Shown piece by piece: positions 41,510 to 53,878 of a DNA stretch of 64,000 nucleotides; the stretch's first letter is position 1, and each line of letters begins with the position of its first letter. The stretch is from Hyaloperonospora brassicae (Eukaryota > Oomycota > Peronosporomycetes > Peronosporales > Peronosporaceae), in NCBI GenBank assembly GCA_947650285.1, contig CANTFL010001429.1, positions 496,001-560,000 on the forward strand, in the 5' to 3' direction. The notes under the pieces were generated by a model. The model was not told the origin of the DNA, did no database searches, and was given only the letters and a program-made list of their open reading frames with translations. The translations under genes and the position numbers were made by a program.

Positions 41510-42872
41510 CTTGAGTGGTTCTCCTTTATACCTCCTTCGTACTTACAAATACTTAGTGGGATGCACAATTCATTATCTCGCTCTCTCGTAGAGTCTTATT
41601 CGCCGACTTCGATGTGTTCAGGCCTCTCTCGTCGGGTTCACCACCCCTATGCTCAAGTTAAAAGCATTGAATAGAACGTTTGAAAACAATTCTACACGCA
41701 CACTATTCTTGATCTTTTCGACGGGAAGATGATACATATGCCTATTTATCAATCGTGAGACTTACTAACCAGATCAACATGTATCTCAACGCTTTACCGA
41801 CGCTTTACCAAGATAATAAGTGAGTTAGAGCAGGCACTTGGCTCACCAAATTTTCGTGCACTTCCTCTATATCACCAGCTAATTCACGACCAACATCCGT
41901 CACTTTGCCCATATCCAATTTTATTACATTTGTTGCTGCTTAAATAGTTACTTACAATGTTGAAGTGGCAATCGTTGTATCGCCATTGCGCAAGACGTCA
42001 CGTTAAAATTTCGAAGCGACACTCGGTCGTTGCACGAAACGCCATATTTTTTAAAAAAACTGATTGTATTTGAGTACTTATCGATAATCGGCTTGAATAT
42101 GATATCCGAAAGAATTTTCTTGGTGCATTAAAACGAACTTAAATTAGTGATTGGACGTCGCCAAGCTTCTCAATCACGAAGGGACAGTGAATTCAATTTT
42201 GATTGATGCACATGTGGATCTCAATTAAATTGATGCACTTGTAAAAATCGAAATTTTGGCAAATGTAAGCGTGTCTTGCTTTTTTCGTAGACCGTCACAA
42301 CGATATCGTTTGTAGTTAGTCTAAAAATATGTACAGACGTCTATATACATAGAGCTTCTTATCTAGATACATTTAATTAAATAGAGTATATCATAATGAT
42401 AGGATCACAGATCGTTGATTCTGGCTTGGCCATATGATGCATCCACCTGTAAGCACAACTACAAGCCGTTTTTGCTTCTTCTTATTGTATGTTTGGTTTT
42501 AGGACCGGTAGAAGCATTCGGCGTATGTTGCAGCGAACACCTACCGTTTTCTTCATTGAAAGCGTAAATATCTCTCACCGGTTAGCTGGCTACGTTTGCG
42601 TGCGTCCTAGCGAATGATTGTTATTCAGTCTTACACGACAGGCGCATCATTACTCGATTATAGTATCTGACAAAGACATGACGTTAGAAAACCCCGTCAT
42701 TTATGCTTCTTACATAACTATGTTGCCTGCCCAGCCAGCAACAGAGTATAATTACTTGCCGTCTTCAGATACAAAGTAAGTAGACGCATATTTAAAACTA
42801 TTGTGTTGGTATAATCAGATGAATGAGAACTTGTGAGTGGGTCGAAATTAATTCTGCAGGTAACTTGAATTG
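41510..42872. other. No recognisable gene
   Basis: AT-rich, short frames only. Confidence 0.45.
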
Positions 42873-43080
42873 TGCCGTAATGGGGTGAGCCTGTTACATG
42901 CCATTAAAACGAATATTATTAATATATATACGACCTGAAAAATAATATTATAAAATATTACCTTAGTCGTCATATAAGATACCACTTCACCATAGGTTGA
43001 TATAAGCCATTTGATCAACCGAATAAAGCACCAATATCTGCTGGACGCGCGCAATATGTGTGAGTGGGATTCTGGATTGT
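42873..43080 (+). repeat. 5' LTR remnant of E5
   Basis: Recognisable blocks: GGGGTGAGCCTGTTACAT and TGCTGGACGCGCGCAAT, the reverse complement of LTR blocks in the solo LTR. Similarity fades after 43080. Confidence 0.55.
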
Positions 43081-44104
43081 AAATTGTAGTATACGAGAGA
43101 TTAAGTAAGATGAAGCCGCTCTATTTATGAGGATCAACATTAAAAAAAGCATGTATAATCGCTTCCTCTCTTTCTATAGTTTCTTGCTTAGGTATATATA
43201 TTGCTCTGTACGTTCCATGTACGAAAAATTAAAATTCCACAACTCCTGACTTGTATCGGTACAAGGGCTTATCATTAATAGCCTCATTATAGCTGAGGGT
43301 ACTATAAGTCCCGTTTAACGACCATGATCATCTCGTACGACAAGAGCATGCTGGAAAATGAAGGGTAAAGCTTTCACACCACGCGTATTGACACGTGTGC
43401 GTTGACTCGAAGTTTTATCGGGTGACAAATCAAATTACAAAAAGTATAAGAAGACACTTTACTTAGGTGGTTAACTAACTGGGCGACGCCATTAAGGCTC
43501 TTTGTATCGTCGACGACACCATGCAAGTCGCATTAGCGCAATCTATCCTATCTGATCGAGTCAAGGCGTAGGCACCGTGCTCAAACAAAAACGACATATT
43601 TGCAATTGAGTCGTTCGGGGTCTTCAAAAACGATATAGAAAGACGCTCGAGCCGTCACGAGTTAAAATCTCGTGCTGAGTTTTAAACTCAGACATGATAA
43701 AATGAATGTGCGAGCTTGCGCGCAGCACACTTGATCTGTATCGAGTTGCAATTCTTACGAACCAACTGATGAACACACTTATGTATTGTGTTTATCTATA
43801 AACTTGCAGAGGGTCGTGTCATGACCCACCTGTTACGCCCTGTACTAAATTACTAAACAATTAATCTCTGTCGCAAAACAGGAAGTCTTTACTTTGAAAT
43901 AGGCGTCAATTATAATGTATACCCTCGTCTCTCTATACGTCGCAAAACAGAAATTCTGAAAATATAAAAAAAATTGTTACGTAGAGACCGAGCGTACCCG
44001 TTCTGCAGGATACAAACTATTTTATAAATACAATCTCATTAAGAGACAAGGCACTTAGCCTATAAAAATAGTGCCCCGAACCCATTCGTTTGTACTATTG
44101 TACG

Positions 44105-44958
44105 TGAAGGCCTCCCGTCAGTTAAAAATGGTCTTAAAGCACGGGTCCGATGTTGTCGCAACTTTGCAACAACAAGGAAGACAGAGAAAACGGTTGAGGT
44201 GAGTTATGGTAGATTGAATTGATGAAACAGGAATGTCAAGATGATTGGCAATTATCGTGAAGGAAGTTACGCCCAACACATAGTAAATGTGTGATGCCAC
44301 TCCTACCGATGAGGTATCACCCATCATCTAATTGATATATTTGAATAAACGTGTAGCTCTGAAGCGCTAGTTTAATTATTTAAGCGTTATATTATTATTT
44401 AATAGTTGCCTGTCTCTATAGATTTAACGGCTTATGTACATTTAGCGCGGGAATCATCTCACGATAATGACCGTGCTCCTTGCAGCAGAAGCATTTGTAT
44501 TAGTAAAGAAACATACAGTGGGGATCCACTAAAAGTCGATCGAAGAAGATGAGCAGCATGATTGTAAATTAACTGTACTATATTTGGATGACAAATTCGA
44601 CGTCATCCTTCGTCTACGATGGCTAAGAAAATACGAGCCATGGATTATCTTTCAGCATCTATCCATAGTAATGCCTTCTTCTTCTTCTTTAGATGGATAT
44701 CTAATAAACTTCTCGGAGAGTTCACAAAATCGCAATTGTTTTACAAAAGAGTGTACTGGCCTCACTCGTAGTTCAGGCGACAGTATGATTGTACAAGTTC
44801 CAGTTTATCTGAACCGCTACACTATAAAAAAAATTCCTGGTATCTATGTTAAAACACAGGCATCTCCGAAGGTTCATTACTCGAATATGTCGAGTAGAAA
44901 AGAAAATAAGCGTATGCCTTATCGGCCTTATTCAGACAAGAAGACACATATTGGCTAG
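44105..44958 (+). pseudogene. Gag end and protease remnant of E5
   Basis: The 44584-44958 frame (DDKFDVILRLRWLRKYEPW) matches the protease C-terminus of E1 (DDKFIVILGKPWLRKYEP). The 44240-44335 DNA matches the segment before protease. Confidence 0.62.
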
Positions 44959-45519
44959 GCGCGTAAAAAGTAAGATTTCTTCTGTAATGAAGACTCAAAC
45001 GGAATCAACTTTAAAAAACGAGTCCATATTAGCCTGAGAGAATAATTACGTATAGCTCTTTAAAGATACTGATTGGCTTGTTAAATAATGGATCAAGTTT
45101 AGGCCTTTGTACACTCGATCTGGTAGCGCCTCCGAAGTAACCATCAGAGATAACTCAATTAACGATGCTTGAGCTGATCAGTCCGTGCAAGATCTGCATA
45201 GTGGCAAGGTCGAGAAAATATGCGAACGCTTCGTAGAGGGCGAGTGTGTTACCGATATAATATGGGCGGTATCTGTGCTGTGAACGAACGTATTCTGAGC
45301 AGCTTATCGATGGCCGAAAGCGTACTTGATGAGAACTGATGAGTTATGCTCGATTATTCACATTCTTGCGAGTCGCTAGAAGTAAATTTATTGATACAAG
45401 ATGGATACATGTTTTTGTGCCGTGCGAGTTGCTAAAGTTTTAAGTAATCCCTTCACGAGTTCGAACTATAAGCTAGTTTGAATTATCGTATTATAAAGTA
45501 GTGCTCACTACCTCGTCAG

Positions 45520-46260
45520 CAGTTACTATCGATCGACAAGCTCTTTGTTGATCGCTTAGCTGCGGAAAATGTAAGAATATTGACTTCCTTACATAGTTAT
45601 CCAAATTTCGTGTATGCGTAAGGCCATCGAAGAATATCCGATGTTGCACGCATTTAAAAGGTTAATTGCTGCACTAATACTGGATCAGACGTCGACAATG
45701 AGTATGGACGTCATCATGGATAGAATGTCAAAAATTACCACATTTTTATTTATGGATATGAGGAATGAGTTATATTGTGTCCTTGTTCGTGAGCGTTACA
45801 TCCCTTGCGCAGCATATAGCACGTTCAGCTGTATGATCCGGGAGCGACTAAGTATGCACATGATCGTGGAAATAATTCTGCTACGTACGATAAGTGTTTA
45901 ACAAATCTATTAAGATAGGTGCGGCATTGTGCATCGAATTTCTTCGACGATCTGTTCGTTCATAACCAATCTTTGTATGGATAGTCAGGCGTGAAAGTTT
46001 TAATACACGTCCAATAGCTTCTTGCAAATAGCGTAAAAATAGGTTCTACTGCTCTGGTGCATCATCTGCAAAACGGCGTACATTCTGATGCGAAAGTGAT
46101 TTAGCGTAATCCCAGACTGTCCGGTGCCAGAAAATATCAAGTTTAAAATCCCTCAGATTATCGGCGTACTTGCACAAGTACTCGCGCAAGCATGCCGACA
46201 TGACCGTTCATCGATCTCTATTGTCACTGAAAAACGAGAAGTGGTCTGACAGTGCTGAGT
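45520..46260 (+). pseudogene. RT remnant of E5
   Basis: Shows IDKLFVDRLAAENVR (compare IDKFFADRFTAGHVR of E2) and a 95-codon frame with MDVIMDRMSKITTFLFMDM, matching KDVIIDGMSKSTIFSSMDL. Many substitutions. Confidence 0.62.
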
Positions 46261-46639
46261 GTTAACTTTTTTTATTTCGTCTATAAGAACTTTATATAAT
46301 CGACTTTGTTGGCGATTGCAGGCCCATAAATATCATTTATATGTGATACGTCACACCAGCTTTTTTAATATAACTATGCGCGGATGCAATATGCTATAAA
46401 CGGCGCAGAATGTGTCGTCTCTTATTAATCGTAACATCTGAAACAGGTTAAGCTCAATTTAGTAGCGCACGGCAAAATCCATTTGTCGTGAAGCATCCAC
46501 TAGCTAGACAAACCTTTCATCGTCTACAAATGCTATGCGTCTCTACGCACGACTATGAACAGTATTTATTTCTCTCAATAATTGACGAGGTGATTGAGAT
46601 TCTTCGTGATCTTAATTGCAACGCGAAATACAAACTTTG

Positions 46640-47460
46640 ACAACTCAACGTCGTCGCTAACGCTCTAACGGTATGGCCTAATTCTATTCCGTCTCTGTCT
46701 TCCAACAGTGAGGATAAGCTTATTGGTGCAATGCTAACTAGCAACTTCCCGTCGTCGATCAGCCTTGACGACTTACTAAAAGTATGCGCAAAAGATACAG
46801 GAACAGTGCAAATCATAAAATATCTTTTCAATATATCCTCGCAAGTTTCGGAAAGCTTTCCAGCGACGAATCGTTCATTTGCGATGCGATACGAGCCCGC
46901 GGTGAACTGCTGTATTATACAGCAGTCGTCGGCGACACTAAGTGTTTTCGTGCCTAATCCTGATGATTTGCGACTGCGAATCATGTATGACTGTCACGAT
47001 GCGCCAGTAGAAGGCATCTTGGTTTTGAGAAGACTTACCTCACTTCCAGGCGATACTTTTACTGGACCCGGCCTGTATTAGTTCTTGCGCAAAGGCATCC
47101 ATACTTGTGAGCATTGTCTGCGGGTGAAGCATAGCTTTACATATCGTGCGATATTGAAACCTCTGTCGGTTCCGGCATATAAATGGGTAGCTTTTTAATG
47201 AACTTTGTCGGGAATTCCCAAATTTGATTGCAAGACGGACGGTAAAAAAATAAAAAAAGATTCTGTTTATCGGTCTCTTAAGCAAGATCTTATATCGTGC
47301 TGCTTTCCCGGAGTCGGTCAAAGCTGATGCTGTGCTACGATATTTATCAACCTGATATTTCGGCATAATGGGTGCCCGGCAAACTTGTACCTGATCGACA
47401 CTCTCGGAATGCGGCGAAGTCATGTCGATCCATGTTGTAATAGATTAAATCACGCTTGAT
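46640..47460 (+). pseudogene. RNase H end and integrase remnant of E5
   Basis: LNVVANALTVWPNS, then DDLRLRIMYDCHDAPVEG and CEHCLRVKHS match the RNase H end and integrase zinc domain of E1/E2. Confidence 0.6.
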
Positions 47461-49539
47461 TATGTCTACTTTTGGCCATTTAAAACAAAGGGTCGGACGG
47501 AAACAAAATTCTTATCTTCGTAGAAATACTTAAGAGTACGAACTTATTACGAGCTAGTGAATTTTTTTGCCGATGGCAGAAGTCGCCATGATCAATTTAG
47601 TACACGCTCTCACAATAAAAAACTTTCTATATCAATCAATTTCGCCACATTCGTTTTACTGACATACTGCAGGACGTGTAATCGATATCGTAGACGAGTA
47701 TATTGCACCTTCTCACTCACCCGAACCCACAAATTATAGTTTAGATTTAGTTTGAAGGGGAGGGCTCTAGCAACCAAATATCTACCTGGATCTCATCATC
47801 GTGCAGTGACGTAAACGTTATTTTGTAAACCACATAATCTGATCACATCAGCTCAACAAACAAATATAGAATTAGTGTGATGTTGCACGTACTATTAACG
47901 ATGTTAAAGACACAAGTTTTGTCGAAGATAGTGCCAACAAAACGACAACGGTTTCATTGAACCGCAGTAGAAATCTCTGCAGTGCAACAAAAGTATGCTA
48001 CAGCCAACAACAACGAGTCGGTGGATTGATGTCACCTAATTTGATAAGTACTGGTCCAATATGTGCAAAAAAGCAAAGTGAAAAAGGTGGACAGACAATA
48101 ACGAAACTCTGTTTACTTATGTTAAGGCCAAGCGTACTTTGAGATGACGTCGATTTCCTTCTTCTGCTGTATGCAATATTATGCGAAACCGCGCATTGAT
48201 GAACATTACCAGTTGTATTCATTGTGTGAAAAGTTTGGATATGTCTATTGCTGCTCCGCCTATACAATCACATTCTGCAGAGATGCCACGCAGACGGCAA
48301 ACGCGTCTTATGTTACATTGGACACCTCCGTCTAGACTTTTACCGTAAATAATCTTCAGATGACTAAAATTTTGCTAACAAGGGCCGTCTCTAGACCCTT
48401 CTAATCGAAATCGTGTTCCAAAGCGAAAGTTTTTTATGATCTCCTTGCGACACTGAGAGGTCCCATGAGTTGTCCCTTAACTTTTACGGGCAAAAGAACG
48501 ATATAGTCGCTCATACTACACTTGCAATAAATAGCTCTTATCGGTAACTCGTCCAATCATTTCGATGCTTTCGCACAGAGTCAGGAACGTGAATACGACG
48601 CTTACGCTCGAGATTATTATCATCTTGTAACATATTTCTCACGCGATCAATCACATTAGTAATTTGCAAAGATGCCATTAAGACCCGTTGACCTTCGAAA
48701 TTTGCAAATATGCCATTAAGACCTTTTTGGCCTTATCTTGACGCCATTGCAAAATACGTTGGTGGACTCGCGTGGTGATCTACACTTTTATATGTAATGT
48801 CGGTGATCTACTACGAGTTGAAGGTACAACCGATAGGTACCTTGTTCGTTGGATCGACCATTTTTTTGCAGACAACTAAAATGCCTTTTTCTTAGCCGAT
48901 GGGGGCGTATCGGGACTGTTTTATACGTACGACTAAATCACCTGTTGAAATTTGAGTGCATTGAAATACGTCTCCCGGCGTGTACAGAATTCTAATCAGT
49001 ATTTATTTGCGTCTTTGAAAAGAGATTCGATCCCTCCCACCGATGTAACAAAGCGAGTATAAATTTGTAGTGGCTCGAATAAAATTGCTGATAATTCGCT
49101 TACAGTCTACCCACAAACGACGTGTAAAACCTGCTTTCAAGATATACGAATTAGTAGGTCTCTATATGATCCAGTATTTTCACACTAGTATTTCTATCCA
49201 GACATCACGTCTTATGGCATCAACTTTGCGAATGAATGTATTTCAAGCTTTTGTTTCTACGAGATTATATCTTTTCTGCGGTTCCCTATGTATCGTCGAT
49301 GTCTATCACTAGAACGCTATAATTACAATGCTGCTCAGTGTAAAATTTATAAACATTTTCTAAAAGGATGTGAATACTTGATGTAATAAATGGAGACAAT
49401 CAAGGCCTACACTAATATTATCCCTCGAAACTATAGAGTACTTGCTGGTGTGGCTTTCACACCTAATCTACGGAAGCAAAACTTAATAATCTGCGGTCGA
49501 ATTTCTCTTGTGTAGTTTTATAAAAAATACACTTTTTAG
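47461..49539. other. Decayed DNA, no gene seen
   Basis: Probably old integrase tail and flank of E5. A short direct repeat (ATGCCATTAAGACC, about 48672-48725) is the only structure noticed. Confidence 0.35.
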
Positions 49540-49930
49540 ATCGCAACCAGTTACATCAATCTTATATTATGACTGATGTTGACGTCACCATCGCTTAAAT
49601 GACGAGCTCCGCATACGTGCATAATTGACGCGCTTTCACGAGTGAGAACGGCTTCGATAAGAGTAGACGTGTACCTCTTCAGACTGCCCGGATATCGCTG
49701 GCGCAGAGCAACAGAAAAATTCGTGCTTCGTATTAGAATACATAGGTCACGATATATTTTATAAGTCAGAAAACGTCTCACCAGAATAGATGACTTACAC
49801 GCCGGATTCATCCTCTCACGTGATGCATAACTAAGTGAACCTGCATTGAAATTCATCTTCGATAAAGATGCTCATGCAGCAGACGATTAAACGTCTGCTT
49901 TTCGATTTATTGGGGTGTAATGGGCGATTG
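49540..49930 (-). pseudogene. Possible remnant of the antisense ORF in E5
   Basis: Short blocks on the minus strand (CAGACGTTTAATCGTCTG at about 49880-49900 and GTCATCTATTCTGGTGAGACG at about 49770-49795) resemble E1 864-881 and 966-988. Position and strand fit. Weak. Confidence 0.35.
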
Positions 49931-50094
49931 CACAGAGTCGTGCAACCTTGCACTACTCAATGCGCGAACTTGTTAGCCATGCGATGGAATATATTGGAAT
50001 GTGTGAGTTGACCAATCAATGCTCCCTTCATTGACTTATTGGGGGGCAGCTCAGTTAGTAATAGTCACTAATGTAACTTTTGGGACAGGGACGA

Positions 50095-50280
50095 TGTAGC
50101 GGGGTGAGCCCGTTTATATGACATGACATTTGCACTCTTAATAATAATAATAGTGAATAGCGTTTATAGGCGTTATTTCGATACACTTTTGAAACTTCTT
50201 TGCTATAGGTCATAATATAAAACCACAAAGCGTCTAATGAATGAGAAACGCGGGCAATAGGTGGCAAGCAGACAATTATA
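50095..50280 (+). repeat. 3' LTR remnant of E5
   Basis: TGTAGCGGGGTGAGCCCG start preceded by a purine-rich tract (TTGGGACAGGGACGA), then GCGGGCAATAGGTGG corresponding to the central LTR block. Confidence 0.55.
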
Positions 50281-51360
50281 TTTTGCGTTTGTATGTATAA
50301 AGTTAAGGCAAATTGTAAAGATTATTGATGAGCGTAACCACAAACCTACATATTTCTTCAACCTGATACTTATGTCTTTTTGTTCGAAGCTTTTCTGCAA
50401 TAGTATATTGTGTCATGAATTTTTGAGGCACCTGTCCACACCGCTTTTTTAGTGTGGGTCGGCTCATACTGTGTGCAACATGGTTGTGGTGTCCCGTTTT
50501 GATAATTAAAGAGACATATAGGCATTGCAGCTCTTGTGAAACTGTGCAATTGTGCCGCAATTATGGGCTGTCAGAATCTTTGGCTCCACAAATTGCGTTC
50601 TTTTGTGGCCTCGCTCGTACCTTTGCTCGTTATGTGATGAGAACATAGATTCCTGCCCTGCTAGTATGGCTGCAATATATTATGTGTGATATACCCTTTC
50701 ATCAATCGCAGACCTTGCGCAAGATGCTGATAGCACATTGTGCTAATCAGGCTTGCTTGATCATTGCTAGTCATGTGATCCACCCTTCAGACACATTTTA
50801 CTATCGCAAGTCTTGCCACTATAAGTGGAGGTATAGCACTGTAATTGCGATGAGTATAACACCGAGCTCATTGGACGGCAAGGTACGATTAAAAGGTGAA
50901 TTGTATGCCGTCTTCCACGATGAACTGCGCTTCACGTCCTCATTCCTATAAATTTGACTATCGGTCCGGTGCGATCGTTTAGCCATAAAGAAACGCGCAC
51001 AAAAAACAAACCTGTTTCTAACGAACAAACGATCATTTGTGCCTGCCTAACCATTACAATTACAAAATAAGAGAGCACCAACGTCATTTATCACAAACCC
51101 ACGTGTCCGCTGTGTCCTTCGTATTCCTCTCAAGAGGTCTGCATCCCATCGTCCCCCGCCGCCCCATTTCATCGCCAAACACTTTCGTCCTCCAGCAGCT
51201 CTTTTTTCGATCTATTCAGAAAAAAAGGGGGACCAAATCTCACGCTCAGCTCACCAACACATCCTCCGCCTCCTCCGCCTCCTTATCGCTGACGTGGCGC
51301 GGCCCACCCCACCACACGTCCACCCACACCCCCACCCGTTACTCCCCCTCTTTCCCGGTC
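50281..51360. other. Boundary between repeat-rich and gene-rich DNA
   Basis: Up to about 51.0 kb AT-rich with no gene. From about 51.1 kb composition becomes GC/C-rich. The AP-4 frame is open from 51037, but the part before 51361 is low-complexity and is taken as leader. Confidence 0.5.
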
Positions 51361-52704
51361 ATGTCGTCGTCCATCTCGCAGTTCTACATCCTCTCGACAC
51401 GCGGCGATACCATCATTTATTCCGACTTTCGAGGCGACGTGTCGAGTACGTCGGCCGAAGTGTTTTTCCGGAAGGTCAAGTTCTGGGAAAAGGGCGACGC
51501 GCCCCCGACGTTCCACGTCGACGGTGTGAATTACCTCTACGTGAAGAAGAACGGCCTGTACTTTGTTGCGACGACGCGGTACAATGTGAGTCCGAGTTAC
51601 GTGCTGGAGCTCCTCACGCGCCTCTGCCGCGTGTTTAAAGACTATTGCGGCGTCTTGAGCGAAGAGACACTCCGGAAGAACTTTATCCTGTGCTACGAGC
51701 TCCTGGACGAGACGCTTGACTATGGGTTTGCCCAGGACACGAGCACAGAGGGCCTCAAGGTGCACGTGCACAATGAAGCGATCCTCGTGGGCGACGCGAT
51801 GCTGTCGAAACCCAAAGCGAGCTCCAAGTTTATGAACCGCAGCTCGAACATTAAAGCCGCGAGTGCCGTGAAAAAACCCGTGGCAACAGCAGGACAGAGC
51901 TCGAAGAAACAGGACGAGAACGAACTGTTTTGTGACATTCTCGAGCGCCTGAACGTCGTGTTCTCCTCGGGTGGCCAGATGCTCAATGCGTCGATTGAAG
52001 GACGGATCCAGCTCAAGAGCTACTTGTCGGGCAACCCGGAGCTGCGACTCGCGCTGAACGAAGACTTGGTCATTGGAAGCACGGGCGCACGCCAATATGG
52101 ACAGGTCGTGCTGGACGACTGTAATTTCCACGACTGCGTGCAGCTCGATGAGTTTGAGCGCGACCGTGTGCTGATTTTCCAGCCACCAGACGGAGAGTTC
52201 ACTGTCATTAACTACCGCATTACGGGCGACTTTCGCGCTCCTTTCCGGATCTTTCCGTTCGTCGAGGAGCTGTCGCCAACAAAGATTGAAATGGTGCTCA
52301 AGATACGCGCCGACATGCCGGAGAACAACTACGGTGCGAATGTGATTATCCGCTTCCCCGTGCCGCAGTCCACGGTAGCCGTATCGTGCGACATTGGCAA
52401 GAGTTCAGCTGGTCAGTTGGCAGAATACCGCGAAAACGAGAACCAAGTGCGCTGGGCGATCAAGCGCTTCACTGGCGGCTCGGAACTCACGATGCGTGCG
52501 AAGCTCACGCTGGGTCAGCCGAGCCCGCATGTGCGGCGTGAAATTGGCCCCGTTAGCATGAACTTTGAGATTCCCATGTACAATACATCAAGTCTGCAGG
52601 TGCGGTACCTGCGCATCCCGGAGCACGCGCGTCACCCGAACTACACGTACAAGCGATGGGTGCGCTACGTAACACAATCCAGCTCGTACGTGTGCAGGAT
52701 CTAG
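51361..52704 (+). CDS. AP4M1: AP-4 complex medium (mu) subunit
   Basis: 447 residues, no intron. N-terminal longin-like domain (residues 1 to ~140, beginning SSSISQFYILSTRGD), linker with Ser/Lys, then the mu homology domain from about residue 185 (ENELFCDILERLNVVFSSGG) to the end. The ending RWVRYVTQSSSYVCRI is characteristic of AP-4 mu rather than AP-1, -2 or -3. The protein recognises sorting signals in cargo at the trans-Golgi network. Start at 51361 chosen because AP mu subunits begin with this motif; the frame is open upstream for 108 codons but that part is not conserved-looking. Convergent with the next gene. Confidence 0.93.
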   Translation: MSSSISQFYILSTRGDTIIYSDFRGDVSSTSAEVFFRKVKFWEKGDAPPTFHVDGVNYLYVKKNGLYFVATTRYNVSPSYVLELLTRLCRVFKDYCGVLSEETLRKNFILCYELLDETLDYGFAQDTSTEGLKVHVHNEAILVGDAMLSKPKASSKFMNRSSNIKAASAVKKPVATAGQSSKKQDENELFCDILERLNVVFSSGGQMLNASIEGRIQLKSYLSGNPELRLALNEDLVIGSTGARQYGQVVLDDCNFHDCVQLDEFERDRVLIFQPPDGEFTVINYRITGDFRAPFRIFPFVEELSPTKIEMVLKIRADMPENNYGANVIIRFPVPQSTVAVSCDIGKSSAGQLAEYRENENQVRWAIKRFTGGSELTMRAKLTLGQPSPHVRREIGPVSMNFEIPMYNTSSLQVRYLRIPEHARHPNYTYKRWVRYVTQSSSYVCRI

Positions 52705-52762
52705 CCCGTAGCGCCTCGAGCGCTTCCTTGGCAGTAACAGGATAGCAAGGACCCGACGGATA

Positions 52763-52783
52763 GACGGACGGACGGACGGACGG
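52763..52783. repeat. ACGG microsatellite
   Basis: About five perfect ACGG units in the 3' region between AP-4 mu and mS35. Confidence 0.85.
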
Positions 52784-53182
52784 ATAGACGAGCGACCGAA
52801 GCTGAGAAGAGGACGGTGTGCGTTCTGTAGGCAGCCCAGGAGCGGGGGCCTAGACACACCTTTGGCAAGTAAAGTGGGCTCTTTGTCGCTGATGGCACCT
52901 ACGAGAGCTTAGCACGATACTGATGAACCGATTCGAGGATCGAATAGCCTATTTGTGTTCACCGCTTGTTGTCATTGTCGTTTATCCCCAGCTACATGGA
53001 CAGCTACATCAACATCATCGACCCATACATCCCTTCCTGACAGCACTCGACGAGTCTGCCCACCTACACCTGCTCCACGTTGCTGAGCATTCGCAACAAG
53101 ACACTGACGTGCACGCAGCGGTCTAGCAGTGCAGCGATCTTTGTCAACGCTAGCGATCTTGTCACCCAAAGCGTCTGTCCAC

Positions 53183-53878
53183 TTACTGCGTGTCCTCCAT
53201 CTTCGGCTCGTCGGTCTCCTTCGCCTGTCCGCTTAGCTCGAGTGCTGTCTGAGTGAGGTCACGCAATATATCGCAGATACGTTTATGGTTGAACACGCGC
53301 GTGTTGTAGCGGTCCTCAGCGATCTTTATCATTTTTTTGTTGGCATTGTACCGCGGACCAGCGAGCTGCACCACAATGTCCTTTGCCTCCATATTCAGCC
53401 CCTTGAAGCACGTCATAGGCACCTCCATCACCACTTTGGTGTCGTACGTGTTTCTGTCATCGATAAAGAGCCGCTCGTCAAAGTCCTCGAGCGGGCAGTT
53501 GAGCGTCATGTTAATGGCTGCCCCGTCAAACAGCGGATGGATCTGCTGCTGCCACGACAAGTCCAAGTACGGGGTGAAGTCTGCAAAGATCTGCAGCTTC
53601 TCCACCTCGTGCTTCATGTCATTGTCAAAGTCCGACGGGAAGTCCACGTCCCAGTACGATGGGTAGGCGAATTCTTCCAGCGGCGTCGTCGTCGGCTTTG
53701 CGTCTTTGTCGGAGAACTGGAACGTCTTTTTCTTGCGCACCTTCGGGGCCGTAGACGACACAGGCGACTTGTTCGAAGCACGAGACGATGGCTTGGACGG
53801 CTTGTCTGCTGTTGCCACGAAGCGCGCCGATGGCCGACGCAATACGCGGCTCGCGCGTGTCAATTGCGTCGCGAGCAT
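53183..53878 (-). CDS. MRPS35: Mitochondrial ribosomal protein mS35 family
   Basis: 231 residues. The N-terminus (MLATQLTRASRVLRRPSARF) is Arg-rich without acidic residues, typical of a mitochondrial import signal, followed by a Lys/Ser-rich stretch. The C-terminal half, from about residue 130 (MEVPMTCFKGLNMEAKDIVV) through RYNANKKMIKIAEDRYNTR and HKRICDILRDL, fits the MRP-S28/S35 family, a small-subunit protein. It ends with a short acidic tail. Confidence 0.8.
   Translation of the reverse strand: MLATQLTRASRVLRRPSARFVATADKPSKPSSRASNKSPVSSTAPKVRKKKTFQFSDKDAKPTTTPLEEFAYPSYWDVDFPSDFDNDMKHEVEKLQIFADFTPYLDLSWQQQIHPLFDGAAINMTLNCPLEDFDERLFIDDRNTYDTKVVMEVPMTCFKGLNMEAKDIVVQLAGPRYNANKKMIKIAEDRYNTRVFNHKRICDILRDLTQTALELSGQAKETDEPKMEDTQ

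Larger units (their letters stand above)
42873..50280 (+). mobile_element. Strongly decayed gypsy element E5 of the E1/E2 group
   Basis: LTR remnants in the same orientation at both ends (from 42873, TGGGGTGAGCCTGTTACA-like, and from 50095, TGTAGCGGGGTGAGCCCG) bracket plus-strand gag/protease, RT, RNase H and integrase remnants at 44105-47460. No intact frames of note. The outer limits of the LTRs are not clear. Confidence 0.62.

Noticed and set aside
51037..51360. 108-codon N-terminal extension of AP-4 mu
   Set aside because: AP mu subunits start at the ISQFYILS motif; the extra part is low-complexity and unlike the family.
51283..52131. 282-codon minus-strand frame opposite AP-4 mu
   Set aside because: Shadow frame caused by third-position GC bias.
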